The notes below the pieces were generated by a model that worked only from the letters and a program-made list of their open reading frames with translations, searched no databases and had not been told where the DNA came from. Shown here one piece after another: positions 11,391 to 27,400 of a DNA stretch of 64,000 nt. The translations under genes and the position numbers were made by a program. The DNA is from Aricia agestis (lineage: Eukaryota > Arthropoda > Insecta > Lepidoptera > Lycaenidae), in contig NC_056421.1 of NCBI RefSeq assembly GCF_905147365.1, forward strand, positions 13,162,001-13,226,000, read 5' to 3'. Numbering within the stretch: position 1 is the first letter of the stretch; each line of letters starts with the position of its first letter.

Positions 11391-12083
11391 TATTTACTTT
11401 TAAAATAATTAAATAGAAAACGTTTAACTGTTCAAAATATAAGAAATATACCAATACCTAATTATAGTGTCCAACAATAGCAGTTAATATCTCACAAAAA
11501 TAATATTTCTTTATAAATCAATGTACTTAAGGTAAGTTAAACTAGCATGGCAATAATTATTGGCAAGAGACCCTCGTTGGCAGTTATCCTACTATTGACC
11601 CATAGACTTTTGAAGATGCTAGGTACACCAATAATAAGACGCTCTGTGTTAAATAACATTAACAAAATTATGGTTTAACCATTTTTTTCTTCTTCCCAGC
11701 CTTGACTTGCTAAATCACTTGCGATGCACGTGCAGGCATTGTAAACGAAGCACGGCTTCGATTGAATCAGTAATAGCTGACCATTGTGACTGCGAGGGTT
11801 AAATTATGGTATTACTTTCAACCATTATTCACCAAAGGTTAAAATGATCTCAATTAAACAATTGAATTGCTTCAGGTAGAATGAATGGGGTTATGATGCG
11901 GTATTGCGTAATCGGCCCTGTTACGACAAAACAACGAAACCCAGGTTACATAGTTTTGTAATAATATAGTCTAAACTAATCTACTTGATGTAAGCTTTGT
12001 ATTGATTGAACCCACAAAATTCAGAACGAGTTTTCGACCAAAATATTCCATATTATATAGTAAAAAATATGATCACTTCTATA
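11391..12083. other. No gene seen
   Basis: No repeat family or coding signal recognised. Confidence 0.45.
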
Positions 12084-12088
12084 TAATA

Positions 12089-12412
12089 CTAGCTGTCCCG
12101 GCAAACGTTGTTATGTCATAATATAAAGTATTTCGCCCGTATTATTTTATTGAAGTGACTAAATAAGTATGTCACCATGGCAACGTCCAACGCTATCCCG
12201 TCGCACAAACAATGGTCGCCGTCAGTCTCGAGTTGTAATAATTTACTATTATTTATTCAACAAATGCGCTTATCAATATAAAAAGTAACCTGTGGCCGAT
12301 TCTCAGACCTACTGAATATGCATAAGTATAAAATTTGGTAAGAATCAGTAAAGCCGTTTCGGAGGAGTACGGTAACTAACATTGTGACACGAGAATTTTA
12401 TATATAACATTA
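12089..12412 (+). mobile_element. LINE/SINE 3' end, CTAGCTGTCCCGGC family, copy 2
   Basis: Nearly full match to the copy at 84-413, ending in GAGAATTTTATATATAAC. Confidence 0.65.
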
Positions 12413-12607
12413 CACCTTGTGATAGATTTTCCTCGGCCTTTTTCGCTAAGCAAAGTTTACCTGCGAAAGATACGTATAAGCGATAGTGAAAATGCGTGTT
12501 TCACTAGTTACAGATTTCATCTAAACTTTTTGCAAGGGTCTAATGTTAGCAAACTTATTTAACTTCGACAGTTCCACCCTTTTGGTCATCCGCAGGTAAA
12601 ATCACGC

Positions 12608-12712
12608 TAAGGGCCAGGCCACAACACTGCGTTGCGACGTCGTATCGCAAAAACAACCAATGCATTTTTTGCGATGCGACACCGCAACGCAGTGTTGTGG
12701 CTTAGCCCTAAA
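12608..12712. mobile_element. Short foldback MITE
   Basis: AGGGCCAGGCCACAACACTG pairs with CAGTGTTGTGGCTTAGCCCT; the arms continue through GCGTTGCG / CGCAACGC. Related GGCCACaCTC and CGCAACGCAAC sequence recurs at 13330-13403, so the pair may bound an older, interrupted element. Confidence 0.6.
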
Positions 12713-12883
12713 AGCGAGGCCACGTTGATCTGTTGCGTTGCAACGCGCCATAATTCTGCACAGTGGCAGCACAGCGCACATTTCTTTTACTTTCAACACA
12801 TGATATCTTTGCATGAAAAATGTGAAATAACGTTGTGTTCAAACTTCATACTGTTTACTGATCTTCTATATCAATAAAAATGA

Positions 12884-12970
12884 ATTTAGTTAGTCTCACT
12901 AAAACTCGAGAACGTTTGAACCGATTTGAAGTATTCATGGAAGTTATAGGAAAGTTTCATATTAAGTGAG
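12884..12970 (+). repeat. TAGTTAGTCTCACTAAAACTCG family fragment
   Basis: Matches 56465-56600 (TAGTTAGTC..CTAAAACTCGAGAACG..TTGAACCGATTT, then GAAGTATTC). Likely a retroelement 3' segment. Confidence 0.45.
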
Positions 12971-12982
12971 AAATGACCTGTT

Positions 12983-13269
12983 GGGCTAAAATGGTCGCTT
13001 TGAAGAATCATGATATGAATCATAATATGATTTATTTTTCTAAAATCGCAAAATGCAACTCTGCTTGCAATTCATTTCTGTATTTTTGTACTGATTTGAC
13101 ATTTGTCAGTTTGACAGTTTTGACAATTCATTTGCTGAATTGATTGAGAGGAATTGCTAAATGTGACCATTTTAGCCCCGCTGATTTGACATTTGTCAGT
13201 TTGACAGTTTTGACAATTCATTTGCTGAATTGATTGAGAGGGATTGCTAAATGTGACCATTTTAGCCCC
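12983..13269. mobile_element. GGGCTAAAATGGTC MITE with duplicated right end
   Basis: Left end GGGCTAAAATGGTC is matched by inverted right end GACCATTTTAGCCCC. Compared with the 198-bp copy at 49157-49354, this one has its last 90 bp (13091-13180) repeated exactly in tandem at 13181-13269 apart from one or two bases. Confidence 0.8.
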
Positions 13270-13403
13270 GCAGAAGTTTACTGGGCCATGACCAATGGGT
13301 AGTAATAAATAATAATGTAATGAATTTTACGGTGCGATGACGCAGCACCAACGCTGCGAAATCGCAACGCAACAAAGATAATATAATATGGCCACACTCT
13401 AAC

Positions 13404-14080
13404 ATAGTATAAATCCTTTCAGAATTTGGAAACACGTTTAACTTTTGACAAGGGAAACTATAGTAAATCAGACCTACTGATTTTGTGATTAGGAATAACA
13501 AAAAGAAAAAGTTTAAGAGCAAAATTAGTATATCTAATTTGTGTTCAGAATTAAATTAATTATCATAATAAATTACTAATATGAATTTGACTTTTTAACA
13601 CAATTGTTATTTTATTATCGATTTTTAAATACAACAAGACGTTTTCTCATAATCTGCATATTATTGATTCTATATTTGCTTGGATTTTTGCATGTTTTTT
13701 AAAAATACATAATTAGATACACAATATATCCATATATAATAGACTATCATAACGGTATAACAGTATAATGGAAGATTTTGCTAGATTTTAGACTATTAAT
13801 TCAGAATATTAAAATACATCTGCCGTCCTTGGATGAGTTCAAAATATTCTACACTAGTTATGTTACTTTGCTATGCGTTTAGCTTAAAAATTTTAAAAAA
13901 AGTTTTTGTATTTACCAATGTTAGTGTATTTATGTACGTTGTGTTTTTGTATTTTTCTTAGTCTCGGTTATTCTAAATCTTAAATTTCTCCAAATGTACA
14001 TAATAATATAATTATACCTATAGATAAGATATAGATAAAATACTTTAACTGAATTACACAGTAAAATATGAAAACTTCAA
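13404..14080. other. No gene seen
   Basis: AT-rich, no recognised element. Confidence 0.45.
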
Positions 14081-14784
14081 CTGTAAAGCTAGCCGCCGTT
14101 TTCCTTATTCGATTTCCGTATTCGGAATTCCGTGAGACTAGCGCAAACGCTCGTTTTAATATGCGCGAACGCCTCGGCTTCCACTTAAAACGTACGTGCG
14201 GAATTCGTTCCGTACCAAGAAAAACGAACGTGTGCAGCGGTTAATGTATTTTGAGGGTTCCGTACCCAAAGGGTAAAAACGGGACCCGATTCGATGTCTG
14301 TCCGTCTGTCTGTCTGTCTGAGTGTCTCCAGGCTGTAACTCAAGAACCGCTATAGCGGTGAAAATATTATAAGTCTAGCTATAGCTAGACTTCTAATATT
14401 TTCACAGATTGTGTATATCTGTTGCCGCTATAACAACAAAGACTAAAAACAAAATAAATTAAATATTTAAAGAGTGCAGCTCCCATACAACAAACGTGAT
14501 TTATTGCATTTTTTTGCTCGATATCAACTAGCACTTAAATATAAATGTTCACGGAATACTCGGTTTTATTTGTAATAAAATAATTTATAATAATATTTAA
14601 ATAAATTTAATAATTAAGGCGGGCTCCCATACAAAAAACACAATTTTCGGCCTGTTTTTGCTCTATTGTGTTACGGAACCCTTCGTGCGCGAGTCCAACT
14701 CCCACTTGGCTGATTTTTACTGATTACATGTATTCGGATATATTCTGAATAAGGAAAACGTATTTATGCAGCTGGCCTTAGATA
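14081..14784. mobile_element. GGCTAGCCG MITE split by a GGCCAAGTGCGAGTCGGACT element
   Basis: Outer ends AAGCTAGCCGCCGTTTTCCTTATTC and GAATAAGGAAAACGTATTTA..GCTGGCCTTA are inverted. The related uninterrupted copy at 55969-56221 shows the empty site GTATTTTCTACTGAT; here the insertion sits inside it (14252-14715). Confidence 0.6.
14252..14715 (-). mobile_element. GGCCAAGTGCGAGTCGGACT element, copy 1
   Basis: Reverse copy from AGGGTTCCGTACCCAAAGGG and CTGTCTGTCTGTCTG to CCTTCGTGCGCGAGTCC..TTGGCTGATTTTT. Family copies at 32095-32645, 32958-33390 and 34159-34370 (+). A small inverted repeat (GTGAAAATATTA..TAATATTTTCAC, 14358-14406) lies within. Family is frequent in butterflies and moths; class not known to me. 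Confidence 0.65.
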
Positions 14785-14930
14785 CAGAAAAATCTCTCAA
14801 TACTATTTCTTTCGTATTTTAGGGTTGTCGAATTGTAAAAGGACAAACGTACGGAAACAAGTTTTTGTATATAGATAAAAGAATATCGATTAAATTTAAT
14901 GATGTTTGAGTTCATTCACCTCGTATTGTC

Positions 14931-14939
14931 TTATATATA
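14931..14939 (+). promoter_or_regulatory. Possible TATA box of esterase gene 1
   Basis: A TATATATAG string lies about 40 bp before the gene 1 ATG. If used, the 5' leader would be only some 10-15 nt. In AT-rich DNA such a match is weak evidence and no initiator motif decides it. Confidence 0.2.
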
Positions 14940-14974
14940 GGAAGAGCAGCTGATTTTGACGTTATTCGACTAAG

Positions 14975-22143
<7,169 letters not shown>

Positions 22144-22154
22144 CAACGATCTTG

Positions 22155-22160
22155 AATAAA
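22155..22160 (+). promoter_or_regulatory. Poly(A) signal of esterase gene 1
   Basis: AATAAA 12 nt after the TAA stop of the last exon, the expected place for cleavage and polyadenylation with a very short 3' UTR. Confidence 0.6.
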
Positions 22161-22249
22161 CCTTTGTAATTTTTTATGATTTTCTTTTATCCATTATATA
22201 AAATATAATTTTATTTAAGTCTTTAAAGATATATCAGAAAAGAATTTAA

Positions 22250-22472
22250 AGATATATCAGAAGAGACTGTAAAACTCTGGAACGAACTGTCACCAGCAGT
22301 ATTTCCGGACCTACACGACCTGCAAACCTTCAAGAAAAGAGCGTATTCCCTCTTAAAAGGCCGGCAACGCACCTGCAGCTCTTCTGATGTTGCGAGTGTC
22401 CATGGGCGACGGTAGTTACTTACCATCAGGTAACCCGTTTGCTCGTTTGCCCCCTTATTTAATAAAAAAAAA
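22250..22472 (+). mobile_element. Non-LTR LINE 3' end
   Basis: Directly after esterase gene 1. It encodes TVKLWNELSPAVFPDLHD, LQTFKKRAYSLLKGRQRTCS and SSDVASVHGRR-stop (TAG 22412 region), then CCATCAGGTAACCC and TTATTTAAT(A)n. It is severely 5'-truncated. Its reading frame continues into the tail that the SINE family shares, which shows the tail came from the LINE. A direct repeat of TTTAAAGATATATCAGAA, period 23, stands at its 5' edge (22222). Confidence 0.7.
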
Positions 22473-23084
22473 AGATAAGTACTAAGATAATTTCTTAAAT
22501 TAACCGGGTCAAAATATCTGTAGATTAAATCAAATGTACAGTATATAATATTTTGTCTTCTTAGGGTTTTGCTCTTAGCTGTTTCTGGCTAGTATTTACC
22601 ATCTCTATTTAAAAGTAATCACAATTATTTTATGTGAATTAGCTCAAATATTAAATGTTTGAAGTAACGTCTTAAACTGACAAATTATTTATTATCCCCC
22701 AATAAACTTTTTTGTCCTATTCTTTGTGTTGTTATTTCCTATCAGCTTCTTTCATGACAATTATATTTTTCACGCTTGTTGGAGATTTTTGATAAGATTT
22801 TAATATTTTAACGTCGTTATCTGAAACCTTTCAAGCAACATTATCAGAATCTACTTCTTGGCTCAAAGCCACGAGAGTAACATTAGCTATTGATTCCCTA
22901 GTTAATATAACTCGTGTATAATCCTCCTAGTCAATTAATGTAATTAGTCCAAGGCGACTGGTTAACATTTATTGGGATAATGTATTATGTCAGGCTCTAT
23001 TTCATCTTGGCATTCGCCTATTCATATTATCTTTCCTATCGTTTTTGCGTCTTTGTCCAAGTAGGCGGTAGGTTCAGGCAAAAA

Positions 23085-23410
23085 TATCTTATATATAAAA
23101 TTCTCATGCCACAATGTTAGGCCGCGTACTCCTCCGAAACGGCTTTACTAATTTTAACCAAATTTTATATGCATTTCAGTGGGTCTGAGAATCGGCTACT
23201 GGGTACTTTTTATATTGATAAGTGCATTAATTGTTGAATAAACAATAGTAAATTATTACAACTCGAGACTGACGGCGACCATTGTTTGTGCGATGGCCGA
23301 CGGGATAGCGATGGACATTGCCATGGTGACATACTTATTTAGCCACTTCAAAAAAAAATACGGGCGAAATACTTTATAATATGGCAAAGAAACGTTTGCC
23401 AGGACAGCTA
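23085..23410 (-). mobile_element. LINE/SINE 3' end, CTAGCTGTCCCGGC family, copy 3
   Basis: Reverse copy of the element at 84-413, running from TATATAAAATTCTCATG to CGTTTGCCAGGACAGC. A TA-flanked foldback element is inserted in its last bases (23411-23595). Confidence 0.65.
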
Positions 23411-23595
23411 TACTCCACTCGAGCTAACTTGTCGCTAGCGGTCATTGACTCCCTGTCAAAAACTTGTCATTTTTCATATAAACGGCGATTGACAATGAAG
23501 TGTCAGATATTGTCAATCGTTGTTTTATATGGAAAATGACAAGTTTTTGACAGGGAGTCGATGACCGCTAGCGATAAGTTAGCCCGAGTGGAGTA
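23411..23595. mobile_element. Foldback MITE, TACTCCACTCGAGCTAACTT ends, TA-flanked
   Basis: About 85-bp arms (TACTCCACTC..GCTAACTTGTCGCTAGCGGT..GACTCCCTGTCAAAAACTTG) that mirror each other almost perfectly, with TA on both sides. Inserted in the AGCTAGTA end of the retroelement fragment at 23085-23410. Confidence 0.85.
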
Positions 23596-23787
23596 TAGTA
23601 ACCTATAATATCGGAAATTACTTTTTAGTTATCAGGTGGTCATAAGTGTTTCCAAATCGTGACTGTCACTGATGATTATTGATCTATAAAATGATATTTA
23701 CACTTAGCCATATTTTCAATCAAGAAAATAAACTAAAATGTTCCGTTTACATTTTTGTATGCATAGAAAATATGACAATATAATATT

Positions 23788-23922
23788 AAGGCCCTGTTTC
23801 TCCACTTCCTGATAAGGCTATCCACCAATTAACTTGACAGATCAAGTATGGAGAATCTGTAAAAAAAGTTGTGAAAAGCCTATTAGGCACTTTATCAGAA
23901 AGCGGTGAAACAGGCTCTTAGA
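23788..23922. mobile_element. GGCCCTGTTTCACCACTTC MITE, copy 1
   Basis: TAAGGCCCTGTTTCTCCACT + TCCTGATAAGG and inverted ACTTTATCAGAAAGCGGTGA + AACAGGCTCTTA. Copy 2 at 26263-26402. Confidence 0.7.
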
Positions 23923-24003
23923 TATTATTGCTAAAATTATTTTATTATTGTTTCTTTTTCTTTATTAAGAATTTAATTTTGTACATGTGTGAAGTTTTAT
24001 TTA

Positions 24004-24371
24004 ATTTTAATAATAGCTCCCACACCGGTTTCGGTGACTGTGGCCGGTTTCATTGAAACCAGGCCAGCTACGCAGGAGTAATTTTATTTTAAAGTGCCCA
24101 AGTGTGTGCGCAGTACTCAAGAGCACTCTCTATTCCTTTACTCTCATAACCCAGTGGGACGGAAGACCGACACGACCGGCGAGAGATCAGGCGCAGGATC
24201 GACTTTTTACATGCCCATCCGACGCATGGATCATCTTACTTGTCAGACAATCAGGTGATCAGCCTGCATTGTCCTAACCAAACTTGGAAATAATATGTTT
24301 CCAACGCGGGAATCGAACCCACGACCTCCGAGTCAAGAGCCGACTCTGTACCACTAGACCACGGAGGCGTT
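24004..24371 (-). mobile_element. tRNA-derived SINE with 14-bp target duplication
   Basis: On the minus strand it begins with a tRNA-like head: CCTCCGTGGTCTAGTGG (A box) and GTGGGTTCGATTCCCGC (B box), then a body with GATCACCTGATTGTCTGACA, TAACCCAGTGGGACGG and a TAATAAAATT-type tail. TGAAGTTTTATTTA flanks both sides (23990-24003, 24372-24385). The acceptor arms do not pair, so this is a SINE head and not a tRNA gene. It ends 125 bp before the gene 2 ATG. Confidence 0.9.
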
Positions 24372-24495
24372 TGAAGTTTTATTTACCTTATAGATAGCCA
24401 TGTGAATTGGTATTAATTATCATAAATTACTAAATTTAATGGAGTTTTAAAGGCAGTTATCAATTTACTCGTGGCTCGGTTGGTTTAGTGATAAG

Positions 24496-27400
24496 ATGCA
24501 GGAGTTGTTGAATTTTATTTCAAGTATATTTTTACTTTTACTTGGTACTCCATTGCATTCGGACAAGCAAATAGAATCAGGTAATGCTCATATTACTTAA
24601 TACTTAGATATGAAGATTCGTATTTAAATTATTTTTGACGTTAATTTTCTTATCGGTTCTCAGAATCAATGATAATTGATAACTAACACTGTTTAAAGGA
24701 GTGAGCACACTGAGACGGGCCGTGCCGGGGCTCATCGCAAAAATCCGCCTCCATACAATTTGTATGGAAGCGGAAATCCACTGCGCCCCGACACAGTGTG
24801 CGATACGCGCATCCGCTTCCATACAAATTGTATGGTGACGGATTTTTGCGATGAGCCCCGGCACGCTGAGCCCCGGCACGGCCCGTCTCAGTGTGCTCAC
24901 TCCTTAAAAAAACATCAAAATATCTCACCGATTCACTAACCAAATGTCGCGTTCAACTTCATTGTGCAAGCATTCATTTATTGCGCGGGAACCGTACATT
25001 TTCCGGGATAAAAAGTATCCCTTGTCCTTTACAGGGACTCAAAGTTATTTAGTATCTCCATACCAATTTTCAGCAAAATGGCTTTAGCGATCTGGGCGTG
25101 AAGAGGTAACTGATTGACTGATAAATAGACAGACAGACGGACACATTTTCACATTTATAATATTATAGTTAGTAACCATACGACAATAATATTACAAATT
25201 CAAAAAGGGTGTCTCCATTTTTTAACACTGCAATTTCGAGTATAACAAATGGGCAACATCTAGTGAAATGATAATTTTGCTTTGATGCTTACATTCTATA
25301 ATTTATTCGTACAGATTTGCAACCTGTCACAGTGACTCCATCGGGGACTATATTTGGACTATATAATGTGACTCGACGTGGTCGCAGGTTTGAGTCCTAT
25401 CGAGGCATAAGATATGCTGAACCTCCAATCGGAGACCTTAGATTTCAGGTATAAATTAATATTATACTCTAAAAATTATACAGTAATAATTATTAATAAC
25501 GCTATTTAATAAAATATAAGCTCCTGACAAAAAACCTTTGAAACTGGACGTAAACTGTACTGTTCCTTAAGACCTTCGAAGTTCCAATGATAGTAGGCAT
25601 CCTCGAGACTTTTGCAATTAGTAGATATGGAGACCAATATACACACTAACAAGTATAATACTTAGATTTTTTTAAATGCCTACTATCATTTGAACTTCGA
25701 AGGTCTTAAGGAACATACAGGATCTTAAGGTACATAACATATTGAAATAACTTGGTTAAAGTTATTTCAATATGTCCTTCAACACCAGTGTCCGATCCTT
25801 TAATGTCATGATATTGTGTGGCATATATTTTTATTGGAAAAGTGGCTCTCAAATAACATTATATTATAACACGACAAGAAAAATGTTACAGGTTCAATTA
25901 AATTTTTCCTTGACAGCCACCGAAGATGATCGACAAATACGAATCGCCAGTAAATGCCACCAGAGACGGCCATGTTTGCCCACAAGCTTGGAACAACTGT
26001 TGTCGAACTCCACCGTACGAGGATATGGACGAAGATTGTCTCTTTATGAACGTGTATACTCCATTGAAGAAAGATAGGTAAGTGACAGTTATTTTTTCTA
26101 ATAAGATTTTGAAAATAGAATTATATTTTAACAATACACATCTTCGAATTTCGAACTGCAATGAAACGTGTTTCTTCAGAATCGCAGATGGGCTTATAAG
26201 TTTCAAAGTCGTTTCGGAGGAATTTGGCAGCTCACATCGCGACACCAAAATTTTGTGTTACATATGGGCTGTTTCACCACTTCCTGATAAGTGCCGGATA
26301 GGTTTTCTACAACTTATATGACAGATACTCCATACTCTATCTGTCGGATAAGTTGTGGATAGCCTATGGCACTTATCAGTAAGTGGTGAAACAGGCCCTT
26401 ATAGATACATTGATTTTGCAGGAAAACACTGTTGCCAGTGATATTCTTTATACATCAGAGTGCGTTTCTCGCTAAGACGGCGCGCAGTGATATTTTTGAA
26501 CCAAACTATCTCCTTGATCGAGACATCGTTTTGGTCACATTTAACTACAGGCTCGCAACACTTGGCAAGTTTATTTTTTAATATTGTGTAGTGTGATTTA
26601 GCTGAAAATTAAACATAGCGTCACACAAAGGAAGACAGATTGCATTCCAAAAACATAATATCAGACCTTTTATGTAACTCTATCTATTTATTTCTTTATA
26701 TTATCGGCATTATAGAATGTAGGAGCCATACACGAAATAATCTGGCTGAAATGCTTTTTCGATTTGGCTAATAATTGTGGTATTAGCCTCTTAATCCTGC
26801 ATCGCTCTATCGAATTTTTCTGAGTTAGTCGGTATATAAAATACGACAGTTGAAATTAATCACGTGGACTTCGGTCTGACCGAGCACACCACCTCGCTCA
26901 GTCGGAAGATCTTCCTTTGCGGCCTCCGCGCTTGTCCCTACAAGAATAAATATTTATAATATAACATACACATTTCTAGGATTCCTTAGTACTGGCGACA
27001 AAATTGCTCCAGGTAATAATGCAATGAAGGATCAAGTTATAGCTCTTCGTTGGGTCCAAAAGAATATTCGGGCATTCGGTGGGGATCCGAACAGTGTGAC
27101 GATATCTGGCTGCAGCTCAGGATCTGTTAGTGTTATTGCGCATATGGTGTCTCCTATGTCCAAAGGTATTTATGACTAACCTAAGACTTTTCTCATGTTT
27201 TTTCTGGCCTGATATTAATTCAAATAAATGATGCAATCTGTTGAATCATTCTACCAAAGCCCGTTGCCCGATACGGCAGCTTTAGCATGTCCTTTGGACA
27301 TATCTCTCAGATCATAATATCAAAGAGATAATGTGGTTTTGGAAGATGTATAAGTTCGATCTTTTGGATTTTATTTTTTGTCCCTGAAGTCAAAACTGCG

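Noticed and set aside
24305..24371. A tRNA gene on the minus strand with GTGGTCTAGTGG and GGTTCGATTCC boxes
   Set aside because: Acceptor arms do not pair, and the sequence continues into a SINE body with a target duplication; it is a SINE head.
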